A program made the translations under genes and the position numbers. DNA of 64,000 nucleotides. Source: Embiotoca jacksoni. Its lineage: Eukaryota > Chordata > Actinopteri > Embiotocidae. Each line of letters starts with the position of its first letter. Positions within the stretch are counted from its first letter, which is position 1. The notes beneath the pieces are model-generated. The model saw nothing but the letters and a program-made list of their open reading frames with translations, made no database searches and was not told where the DNA came from. Positions 23,301 to 32,295 of the stretch are shown here, piece after piece. The DNA lies in NCBI GenBank assembly GCA_022577435.1, contig JAKOON010000011.1, positions 12,509,198 through 12,573,197 of the forward strand, in the 5' to 3' direction.

Positions 23301-25694
23301 CCTCCAGAAGCTCCAGAAGCTCCAGAAGCGGAGGAGGCCGAGGAGGCCGAGCTGGAGGAGGACGAGGGGGGAAAAGGGGGCCTGGATTTGGGTTTAAAGC
23401 CAGCCGAGTCCAGGCTCATCTCTGGAGGAGAAGCAGACGACACAGTGTATAAGTACTGCGTGTGTTCATGTGTACTTGTACCGTGTTTGTGAGCGTTTGT
23501 TTTTTCTCACCTTTCAGTCTTTCGATGAGCTCCAGCTGAGAACCAGACGGATCTCCGGAGTCTTCTTCTATGGTGCCCTGCAGCTGCTTCAGCACTTCCT
23601 GTTTCAAATGAGCAGAGAAAACAGGAGTGGTGGTTACAGGGCGTTTTCTTATCCAACCACAGGGGGCGCTCAGACATTGTGAGAGCACACAGAGGCTTCA
23701 AGATAAAGGCTGGCACAGTCGGAGCGAGCAGACCTCCACCTACAGTCCGGTCCGCTGCGATCTGCAGCAGCATACGGTGGACCGGTCCACGAGTCTCCCA
23801 GAGGACTCCCGGTACGTTATGTCATCGTGTTTCTTGAACGGACGATGTTCAGTCACGATTGAACTGTACCGCCATCTACTTGACTGCACAACAATCTACG
23901 AGACTTTACCGCCATCTACTGGACTGTACCGCCATCTACTGGACTTTACTGCCATCTATTGGACTTTACCGACATCTACTGGACTGTACTGCCATCTACT
24001 GGACTGTACCGCCATCTACTGGACTTTACTGCCATCTACAGGACTTTACCACCATCTACTGGACTTTACTGCCATCTACTGGACTTTACCACCATCTACT
24101 GAACTTTACCGGCATTTAGTGGCCAAACGTTCTGCCTGCATTAATGAAAGTGAAAAATAATGTCATGATTCTGATCTGGTCCAACATTCAATGGGCTCCT
24201 CCTCAGCTCCTCCTTCCGCCTAGTTTCATGAAAACAGACCACTGGTGTTTTCTGAGATCCTGCTGACAAACAAACAAATAAACTACCGGGTGCAGGTAAC
24301 TATGACACAAGGTTTCTGCTGGATAATAAAAGCTCTCAGTTTTTCAGAATAAAATGACATTTCTATGTCGTCGTCACTCACCACGATGAATCGGCAGCGT
24401 TCATACAGCGACATGATGGAAACTAACAACACTCATACTGTTTCTGCTCGTCGACACAAAACAGGAAACGGGAAACGGGAAATGGGAAGTGGAGAGGAAG
24501 GACAGGACAATAACGAATGAGAGGCAACAAGAATAGAAAGCCGAGAAGGCGAAGAGAAAATAACTGGAGGAGAAGAAAAACACAAAGACACTGAAAACAA
24601 GACACAGGAGAAAACAAACATACATAAACAGGAAATAAACAAAACAGTACAGTAAAACTAAAATCAGAAAATGAAGTGAGAGACTGATGAAAACACAGTG
24701 GCAGAAACAAAAGGAAACAACACGAACAGACCGAGGACGAAACACGTAACAAACAAACGAGAGGAGCGAAACAACAAGAACAGGAAACAACCAACAACTA
24801 GAAACTGGAAGAAAATAAATATAATAGAGAAGAAACGACAAATAATAAAGACGAGAGAGAACAGACAGCTCACTCTGACAGGTTTCCCCGAGTCCTCTGT
24901 CTAACCAAAGATCCTCACGCAGACACACACACTCAGATGTCTCACTCTGAACAACAACAAGGAGCTCATTCTGAAAAACAGGGCAGCGCGTGATTGGTGG
25001 AAAATACCACAAGTCTATTTCTGGGCTGAAGACAGAGACAACAAGTTTATGTGGAAGACAGAGAGAGAGAGAGAGAGAGAGAGATACAGACAGACAGACA
25101 GACACACTTCCTCTCAGTTAAAACTGAGACAACACTGTGTTCAGTCTGAGGACTCGTCCACATTAAACGACGCAGCATAAAAACAGCCTTCATGAGCTGA
25201 ACTACTGATCTCTGGACAGATGACAGCAGCTGGTAAGACCGCAACAAACAAACACAAACAAACAGCTGCAACACAAACAAACACTGCAACACAAACAAAG
25301 ACTGCAACTCCTTTGTAGTACTCTGCAGTACTCCTGTGTGCAGAACTCTGCAGCAATCTACACTGCAGTACTCTGCTCTACAGTACTTTGCAGTACACCT
25401 GTGTGCAGTACTCTGCAGTACACATGTGTGCAGTAGTTTGCAGCAGTCTGCAGTACTCTGCAGTACTTCGCAGTACACCTGTTTCAGTACTCTGGTCAGT
25501 ACTCCTATGTGCAAGAGTCTGCAGTAGTCTGCAGTAGACTGCAGTCAGTGAGGACTCACCTTCATGTTGGAGGCCTCGGTCTCCAGCTTGGTCAGGTGGT
25601 TGGAGTTGTCCTGCAGCTCCTGTCTCAGGTTGGAGTTCTCCATCTTTAACACCTCCACCTGCCTCAGCAGCTGGTCGTACGACGCTGCCGCCAT
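14089..25694 (-). CDS. apc: apc: adenomatous polyposis coli, Wnt pathway scaffold
   Basis: Seventeen coding exons on the minus strand: 25694-25560, 23598-23511, 23421-23181, 22905-22797, 22111-21998, 21897-21835, 21719-21669, 21193-21107, 21003-20826, 20733-20533, 20439-20344, 20205-20066, 19967-19890, 19786-19670, 19537-19323, 19233-16221, 16038-14089. They give 2291 aa against 2843 in human. Exons of 109, 114, 96, 140, 78, 117 and 215 nt match human APC exactly. Order: oligomerisation coiled coil (MAAASYDQLLRQVE), armadillo repeats (about 420-715), two 15-aa beta-catenin repeats (TPINYSLKYSDE, PIDYSLKYGAD), seven 20-aa repeats (F-S-x-x-x-S-L-S type, about 1031-1661), three SAMP axin-binding motifs (MAMPKSS, AAMPKAK, SAMPKKKK), basic region and a C-terminal SYIVTSV. 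The C-terminus and full set of 20-aa repeats exclude APC2. APC scaffolds beta-catenin destruction and binds microtubule ends. Confidence 0.96.
14341..14400 (-). repeat. CAG/CTG repeat encoding polyglutamine in apc
   Basis: A nearly pure CTG run on the plus strand encodes a glutamine tract (ERQQPQQQQ...) in the C-terminal third of the predicted Apc. The human protein has no comparable tract there. Likely length-polymorphic. Confidence 0.9.
16039..16220 (-). other. apc: extra 182-nt intron inside the apc giant exon
   Basis: Minus-strand donor CAGAG|GTGAGTC (exon ends 16221) and acceptor TTTCCTCCACAG|GTAGAG (exon starts 16038). The frame upstream runs into a stop at 16164-16166, while the frame downstream continues with GASGYAPKAFHVEDTP, the seventh 20-aa repeat. 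Removing 182 nt (not a multiple of 3) joins the two exactly in phase. The human counterpart is one uninterrupted exon of about 6.6 kb. Confidence 0.88.
17750..17812 (-). repeat. His-rich codon run in apc
   Basis: A GTG-rich plus-strand stretch encodes RRGHHHHHGHSHHHHHHHH between the first and second 20-aa repeats of the predicted Apc. It is a low-complexity insertion not present in the human protein as I recall it. Confidence 0.85.
20734..20825 (-). other. apc: extra 92-nt apc intron with duplicated CTAGGTAAC
   Basis: Splits the segment matching human APC exon 9 into 178 + 201 = 379 nt, the human exon length. The donor side reads TTGCTAG|GTAACC and the acceptor side CGTCTAG|GTAACT, so the 9-mer CTAGGTAAC stands at both boundaries. 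Flanking protein is LLHGNDKDSLLLG joined to NSRGSKEARARASAALHN. Confidence 0.9.
23866..24112. repeat. 20-bp minisatellite in an apc intron, about 12 copies
   Basis: Unit ggactttaccgccatctact with T/C and TTT/TGT variants. Open frames across it (LYRHLLDF-type repeats) are artefacts of the array. Confidence 0.9.
24430..24880. other. strand-asymmetric purine-rich stretch in an apc intron
   Basis: About 450 bp in which the plus strand is strongly A/G rich with few pyrimidines. It creates a long hydrophobic-looking open frame on the other strand with no family resemblance. A (GA)n run follows at about 25062-25084. Confidence 0.7.
25310..25548. repeat. CTGCAGTACTC-type tandem repeats next to the first apc coding exon
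   Basis: Short units ctgcagtactctgcagtacacctgtgtg repeat imprecisely and end a few bases before the apc donor at 25554-25559. They share the CTGCAGTA core with the 21-bp and 43-bp arrays further upstream. Confidence 0.8.
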
Positions 25695-28020
25695 GTTGGA
25701 AGACCCACGTCTGACCTGCAACACACAAACCGGAAGGCGTCACTGACTGTGGTACTCTGTCAGGTACTGCAGTACAGAACACGGTGTAGTACCAGGACAT
25801 AGTACACGTATATCAACAATCGTTTGAGCAATGATGAAAAGATCTTCATCACAGTATGTTCCGTAAACAGCAGTTTGTCAGATCACCGAACAAACGATCG
25901 ATTACAGTATTGATGTAAATAACGCCTCGTATTTCAGCACTGATCAATGAAAGTCAGACAGAAATGGCCTGGATCAGCCAGCAAAGGTCCAATAAAGGTC
26001 GTCTGCACTCTGCCCGTTTGATTGACACCTTACTGAGTCAATAGGAGCTTCCATATCCTGCTCACAGACGACAATAGTCCCTCCTTTGTTTGCACATTCA
26101 GCCAATCAGAAGTGATGTTGCTGATGACTGACGCTATGTATAGCCAATGAGCCTCTGTGGCTCTAGTGGGCGGGGTTTATACCACAAACACAGCCTATCA
26201 GAGTAGGTCTGAGGTCCTGGTTCTCTGCTGGAGAACGGTGGATTGTTCCTTAAAGTCGGGACAGAGTTCCTGAAGTGAAGGAGTTTCAGTACAGTTCCCG
26301 ATGGCCCGGGGACAGTAAAATTTATGCAGGACAGGGTGACTGGCCAGTCACTGGCCTATTCAGGCCACTACCGGCCAATCAGAGTCTAGAGTGTGAGCAC
26401 TTTTAAAATGATGTAATTTAAATGCATCGTGATTTGTGGAAATAGACGAGGGGAAAATGAAGTGCGGCGTTGGCAGTTATGTTGAAGAGCAAAGACTTTG
26501 CCATCTGGGCGGTCTTGACGGTTTTCGGCACCACCATTTATCTGCAGTGTGCAGTTTAACTTATAAAAGGTAAGCAAGCGGAGTAAGTGGGTGAGGTAAC
26601 CCTTAAAATATGTCATTGGGGAATCATAAGGCACCGTAAAAAATCTTGGGTGCTTCTAAATTATGCGCTGCTGGTGCACCCAAATGAACAAGTTTGGCCA
26701 CACACCTGTCTGAGCTGCACAAGCTGCAGTAACTGAGTGAAGACATGATGCCATTGAACTGGCATCTACCAACAGCCTGTGAGGCGTTTAGGGAACATCA
26801 GTAAATTGCAACCATTCGATCTATGTTCTGACCCTCACCAATGGTCCTGATCTTTTGGTGGAGACCGAAAGAATAAGATTACACCGTACTCGGTACTACC
26901 ATGCTGTAATGCAGTACTACCACGCTGTACCACAGTACTACCACACTGTACTACTATGCTGTACTGCAGTACTACCACACTGTACTACCACGGTGTACAG
27001 CAGTACTACCACACTGTACTACCACGCTGTACTGCAGTACTACTACACTGTACTACCACGCTGTACCGCAGTACTACCACAGTGTACAGCAGTACTACCA
27101 ATCTGTACTACAGCACTACCACTCTGTACTACAGTACTACCACACTGTACTACAGCACTACCACACTGTACCACAACACTACCACTCTGTACTACAGCAC
27201 TACCACACTGTACCACAGCACTACCACTCTGTATTACAGTACTACCAAACTGTACTACAGCACTACCACACTGTACCACAGCACTACCACTCTGTACTAC
27301 AGTACTACCACACTGTACCACAGTACTACCACACTGTACCACAGCACTACCACTCTGTACTACAGTACTACCATACTGTACTACAGTACTACCACTCTGT
27401 ACTAGAGCGCTACCACACTGTACTGCAGTACTACCACATTACTGCAGTACTACCACGCTGTACTGCAGTACTACCACACTGTATTGCAGTACTACCACAC
27501 TGTACTGCAGTCCTACCACACTGTAGTGCAGTACTACCACGCTGTACTGCAGGTGATGATGTCACTGATCAGTAATCATGTCACAGTGGTCGGGCTAAGC
27601 GTCGGCCAGCTCTGATCAATATTCAGTAGAACTCTGTAAAGACCTGAATAGAGTAACAGCCTCTCCTCCATCCTCCACCAGCAGTCGGCCATTTTCTGTC
27701 CCTCCTCTCTCCTCCCTCCATCATCCCTGCCCCCCCACGCTCATCTTCACCATCCACCGCCCTCCTCCTTCTCCTCATCTCTCTCCGCAACAGAAAACAC
27801 ACAGGATGGATTAAATCCACCAAAGAAGAAGAAAAACAGCCGAGAACAACAGACAATGAAAGAAGCCCCCCCCTCCCCTCCCCCCCCTCCTTCCCTCCTC
27901 CTCTTCCTCCTCCTCCTCCCTCTCAGTTATCCTTCATCCCACAGTGAAACACAGAACAGATCGGATGGATAAAGAGCGGACTCAGAGATGTGGATAAAGA
28001 AAGAGAAAATGGCAGCTCAC
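25695..28020. other. apc 5' leader fragment and first intron
   Basis: The first coding exon carries 21 nt of 5' UTR (25695-25715) after a minus-strand acceptor TGTTGCAG. The rest is intron with no recognised exon. It contains the 21-bp array listed separately and a C-rich/purine-poor tract near 27.66-27.93 kb. Confidence 0.6.
26885..27556. repeat. 21-bp minisatellite, about 32 copies, in apc intron 1
   Basis: Unit actgtactacagtactaccac with variants. Because 21 is a multiple of three, both strands stay open in several frames (STTTLYY-type and VVQCGSA-type heptads), which makes false ORFs of 99-223 codons. Units at the right end contain the palindrome GTACTGCAGTAC. Confidence 0.93.
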
Positions 28021-28101
28021 CCCATCGCTGTCGCCTCCATCAGCCTCCCTCTCTCTCTGTGTCTGACAGAGGACAGTCAGCTGGGCGGCCGAGCAGCCAA
28101 T
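28021..28101 (-). promoter_or_regulatory. apc: candidate apc non-coding exon 1 and CCAAT-box promoter
   Basis: On the minus strand, GATTGGCTG (CCAAT box at 28097-28101) is followed by ...GGCTGATGGAGGCGACAGCGATGGG and a donor GTGAGC (28015-28020). Human APC exon 1A has a very similar end (ATGGAGGTG...AAATGGG followed by a splice donor) behind a GATTGGCTG box, as I recall it. The transcription start is inferred and not visible. Confidence 0.6.
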
Positions 28102-28218
28102 CAGGAGCCAGACAGACACAGGGAGAGGGAGGGAGGAGGGAGGGAGGGAGGGGCAGCCCCCCCTGCTCCCAGCATGCTTTGCAGCAAGTGCTGCAGGCAG
28201 ACTGACCGGGTTATTACT

Positions 28219-28480
28219 GACACACAGAAATACACAACATGTGACCCACACCAATACACATGTGACATATGCAATATATAAAAATACAGGACACATAAGA
28301 AATACAATACAGAAATACACAACACGTAACACACACTAATACACAGAAATACACAACACGTACCACACAACTACACAACACGTAACACACACAATACACA
28401 GAAATACACAACACGTACCACACAACTACACAACACGTAACACACAATACACAAAAATACACAACACGTAATACATTAAT
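28219..28480. repeat. ACACGTA(A/C)CACACA-rich repeat upstream of apc
   Basis: Units like cacaacacgtaacacacactaatacacagaaata recur about eight times just beyond the candidate apc promoter. No coding content. Confidence 0.75.
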
Positions 28481-28857
28481 ACACACTCTCAGCTAAGCAC
28501 AATCACACAAATACAGCAACACCAGCTGGCACATCAGCCACATGTCAACGACAACACCAGCCGGCTTGACAAAGTCAACAGCAAAATCAGCCGGCATGTC
28601 AACACGTCACAACAACACCAACAACAACACGACAATGACAACAGCAACAACCAGCAGACAAAGTTCAAGAACAAAACAATTTAATTTTCTGCAGACCTGC
28701 AGAGTCGCAGCAGACCTGCAGTTCTCTGGGAGTTTTTTCCAGAAATGTGGAACGTAAAATCGGAAAGCTGCTTCTCCATGTTTAGTTCTGACTCTGGGGA
28801 CAGAAAGAAATGGATTTTGCTCCTAGACCAATGTTTTATAAACAAAAAATAAGTAGT

Positions 28858-30843
28858 TCTGCAGTAGTACTCTACAGTAACAGTCAGCGGTAGTTGTACT
28901 GTCGAAGTACAGCACAGTAACAGTAGATGGTATAGTTGTCCTGTACAGTAGCAATAGGTGGTATTAGAAGTACTGCAGTAGGACTGTACAGTAACAGTAG
29001 GTAGTATTAGAAGTACTGCAGTAGTACTGCACAGTAAAAGTAGGTGGTATTAGTAGTACTGTACAGTAAAAGTAGGTGGTATTAGTAGTTGCGGTAGTAC
29101 TGTACAGTAAAAGCAGGCAGTATTTGTAGTACTGCAGTGGTACTGTACAGTAACAGTTTGTGGTATTAGTTGTACTGCAGTAGTACTGTACAGTAACAGT
29201 TAGTGGTATTAGAAGTACTGCAGTAGTACTGTACAGTAACAGTAGGTAGTATTGTAGAGCTGCAGTAGTACTGTACAGTAACAGTAGGTAGTATTAGTTG
29301 TGCTGCAGTAGTACTGTACAGTAACAGTAGGTAGTATTAGAAGTACTGCAGTAGTACTGTACAGTAACAGTAGGTAGTATTAGTTGTACTGCAGTAGCAC
29401 TGCACAGTAACAGTAGGTAGTATTAGTTGTACTGCAGTAGCACTGTACAGTAACAGTAGGTAGTATTAGTTGTGCTGCAGTAGTACTGTACAGTAACCGT
29501 AGGTAGTATTAGAAGTGCTGCAGTAGTACTGTCCAGTAACAGTAGGTAGTATTAGAAGTACTGCAGTAGTACTGTACAGTAACAGTAGGTAGTATTAGTT
29601 GTACTGCAGTAGCACTGTACAGTAACCGTAGGTAGTATTAGAAGTGCTGCAGTAGTACTGTACAGTAACAGTAGGTAGTATTAGTAGAGCTGCAGTAGTA
29701 CTGTACAGTAACAGTAGGTAGTATTAGTTGTGCTGCAGTAGTAATGTACAGTAACAGCAGGTAGTATTAGAAGTACTGCAGTAGTAATGTACAGTAACAG
29801 TAGGTAGTATTAGAAGTACTGCAGTAGCACTGCACAGTAACAGTAGGTAGTATTAGTTGTGCTGCAGTAGTACTGTACAGTAACAGTAGGTAGTATTAGT
29901 AGAGCTGCAGTAGTACTGTACAGTAACAGTAGGTAGTATTAGTAGAGCTGCAGTAGTACTGTGCAGTAACAGTAGATAGTATTAGTTGTACTGCAGTAGT
30001 ACTGTACAGTAACAGTAGGTAGTATTAGAAGTACTGCAGTAGTACTGTACAGTAACAGTAGGTAGTATTAGTAGAGTTGCAGTAGTACTGTACAGTAACA
30101 GTAGGTAGTATTAGAAGTACTGTAGTAGTATTTGTGTGACAAGAAGTACTGCAGTAGTACTGTACAGTAACAGTAGGTAGTATTAGAAGTACTGTAGTAG
30201 TACTGTACAGTAACAGTAGGTAGTATTAGTAGAGCTGCAGTAGTACTGTGCAGTAACAGTAGATAGTATTAGTTGTACTGCAGTAGTACTGTACAGTAAC
30301 AGTAGGTAGTATTAGAAGTACTGCAGTAGTACTGTACAGTAACAGTAGATAGTATTAGTAGAGCTGCAGTAGTACTGTACAGTAACAGTAGGTAGTATTA
30401 GTAGAGTTGCAGTAGTACTGTACAGTAACAGTAGGTAGTATTAGAAGTACTGTAGTAGTATTTGTGTGACAAGAAGTACTGCAGTAGTCCTGTACAGTAA
30501 CAGTAGGTAGTATTAGAAGTACTGTAGTAGTACTGTACAGTAACAGTAGGTAGTATTAGTTGTACTGCAGTAATACTGTACAGTAACAGTAGGTAGTATT
30601 AGTAGAGCTGCAGTAGTACTGTACAGTAACAGTAGGTAGTATTAGTAGAGCTGCAGTAGTACTGTACAGTAACAGTAGGTAGTATTAGAAGTACTGTAGT
30701 AGTACTGTACAGTAACAGTAGGTAGTATTAGTTGTACTGCAGTAGTACTGTACAGTAACAGTAGGTAGTATTAGTAGAGCTGCAGTAGTACTGTACAGTA
30801 ACAGTAGGTAGTATTAGAAGTACTGTAGTAGTATTTGTGTGAC
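28858..30843. repeat. 43-bp palindrome-bearing minisatellite, about 46 copies
   Basis: Consensus tagtactgtacagtaacag followed by taggtagtattagaagtactgcag (43 bp). Variable positions are ttgtactg, ttgtgctg, agagctg and agaagtactg before the final CAG. Each typical unit holds two perfect palindromes, TACTGTACAGTA (12 bp) and TACTGCAGTA (10 bp). A unique spacer tttgtgtgac appears at 30131, 30461 and 30834, indicating block duplication of about 330-373 bp. The array separates the candidate apc exon 1 from fktn. Confidence 0.95.
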
Positions 30844-31103
30844 AATGGCAGCAGCTCTGCTGGCTGTTAGCTGACCGTACATCCAGGCTAACACTCCTCC
30901 GCTATTTTACTGTGATTTTCCCCGAACACATCCAGATGAATGAACCGGGTGTTAGTTCATCAAATACGCAGTTGTGCCTTTCGGTCCCGAATAACCGGTA
31001 ACGGTTACCGATCTGTCCTCGACCTGCCCAGACACCGACATCCAACCAAAACAAACGGTTCGCATCGAGCTGAGCTAGCAGCTAACATCACGGCCGTTCT
31101 TAC

Positions 31104-31330
31104 CTCCCGGTTTTCAGAAAACGACCAAAGTCCACCTCGGCCCGCGGCGGGTTCACGGAAACATCACCGGAAACCGAAGCCAGCCGTTAAAGCGAGCCGT
31201 TACAGGCGGCGGAGGCCCCCCATGTGTCCGATCAGCGCGGGTAAAGTGGAGTTCAACAAAGTCCCGGAGAAGTTTAACTCGGCCTTTTTGTTGTGGAGAA
31301 ACTGGAGCTGCCGCGGTCCGCCATCTTGTT
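31104..31330 (-). promoter_or_regulatory. candidate non-coding first exon with YY1-type site (apc alternative promoter?)
   Basis: On the minus strand a GC-rich 225-bp stretch starts with CAAGATGGCGGAC (31317-31329), the core of the YY1 sites common just inside vertebrate first exons, and ends at a strong donor CCGGGAG|GTAAGAA (exon end 31104). Its ATG opens only a 16-codon frame, so the exon would be non-coding. Position and strand suit an upstream alternative apc promoter, but another transcript diverging from fktn is equally possible. Confidence 0.4.
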
Positions 31331-31425
31331 TCTGTGTCTGTGTGTGTGTGTGTGTGTCTGTGTGTGTGTGTGTGTGTCTGTGTGTGTGTGTGGGGGGGGG
31401 GGGGGGGGGGGGACACACACACAGC
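31331..31425. repeat. (GT)n - G21 - (AC)n compound microsatellite
   Basis: GT-rich repeat at 31331-31391, then 21 consecutive G (31392-31412), then ACACACACACA (31413-31423). The flanks are complementary to each other, so the G tract can sit at the tip of a hairpin. Confidence 0.95.
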
Positions 31426-31854
31426 TGCACTGAAACATGCATACGGTGTGACCCAACTGACTCCCGTCAAAATGGATTTTTGTTTTTGTTTTGTTTTGTA
31501 TTTTTCCATCTACCGTAGTGAATTTGTATTTGCCCGTTGCCATGGTGAATCACAGCATCCGTTTGCATTCACAATCACTGTGGAGCAGATCATTAAGTTT
31601 AATCCTTTTATATACAGATGATTTCTGGACTCATCCACCGATAACAAATATTAAAGTCGATGCAGAAAAGACAACGAGGGTTGTTTTGTTTATTGATTTA
31701 ATTCTCATCGTGATAAAAAAAAAAAAAAAGGTCCATCGATTTAGGTTTACGAATAGAAGCACCTTTTATTGCTTCATTTTTTTTTCCCATTCTGATTGAT
31801 TTGATATAATTATATCTGATGTTGTGCAGCACTTCAACGTTTGTTGTACAGAAA

Positions 31855-31888
<34 letters not shown>

Positions 31889-32149
31889 AAACACGATCTG
31901 AAAGGAAGTAGAAACCTGGTAAAATAACGATTCATTACATTTAGCGTTTATATCTCTCCAGACTTTTAAATGATGTATTGTTTATTTGGCCGCCTTGCCA
32001 CGTGGTGGCGCTGTTGCATGTTGTGTGTAGTTTTTTTTTTTTCCGTTTTTTTTTTTTTTCTTTTTCTTTTTTTAATCAGCAGGTGTTTGGGCTTTTATTA
32101 TGAAAGGTCCTTGAAGGAAGCAGGCTGTTGATCCCGGATGGTTTTAAAG
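31426..32149. other. fktn upstream region, AT-rich
   Basis: No gene recognised. Contains a 28-base A run at 31858-31885 and T-rich runs near 32031-32072. The A run follows unique-looking sequence and could be an old retroposed tail, but the source is not recognisable. Confidence 0.5.
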
Positions 32150-32295
32150 ATGGCGGCGGTTACTGACACTGCAGACGGTCCTGTGTTTTTCGCGCCGGTT
32201 TGGGGATTTCGGTGCCGTTCCTAAGTGAAATAAGCTCAGTTTTGGACGTCATGAGCAGCCTGTTACCGGGCCGCGTTACCGGATGCCTCGTGTGA
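32144..32295 (+). promoter_or_regulatory. fktn: fktn 5' leader with YY1-type site and two uORFs
   Basis: AAAGATGGCGGCGG (32146-32159) resembles a YY1 site of the kind found near vertebrate start sites. Its ATG opens a 24-codon uORF (32150-32224). A second ATG at 32251 opens a 14-codon uORF that ends with TGA at 32293-32295, overlapping the fukutin ATG (32283) in a different frame. Such overlap normally reduces initiation at the main start. Whether both ATGs lie in the mRNA depends on the true transcription start. Confidence 0.6.

Noticed and set aside
24401..25105. 234-codon minus-strand open frame that looks like a membrane protein
   Set aside because: It lies in a purine-rich apc intron, is built of Ser/Leu/Phe/Val from skewed composition, and matches no family.
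14089..25694. Identity APC2
   Set aside because: Full set of 20-aa repeats, three SAMP motifs and the SYIVTSV end are APC features absent from APC2 as I recall it.
26855..27526. 223-codon plus-strand frame and overlapping frames on both strands
   Set aside because: Pure product of the 21-bp tandem array; heptad repeats in every open frame.
30940..31518. 192-codon plus-strand frame across 31 kb
   Set aside because: Runs through a candidate minus-strand leader exon and a GT/poly-G microsatellite; no conserved sequence.
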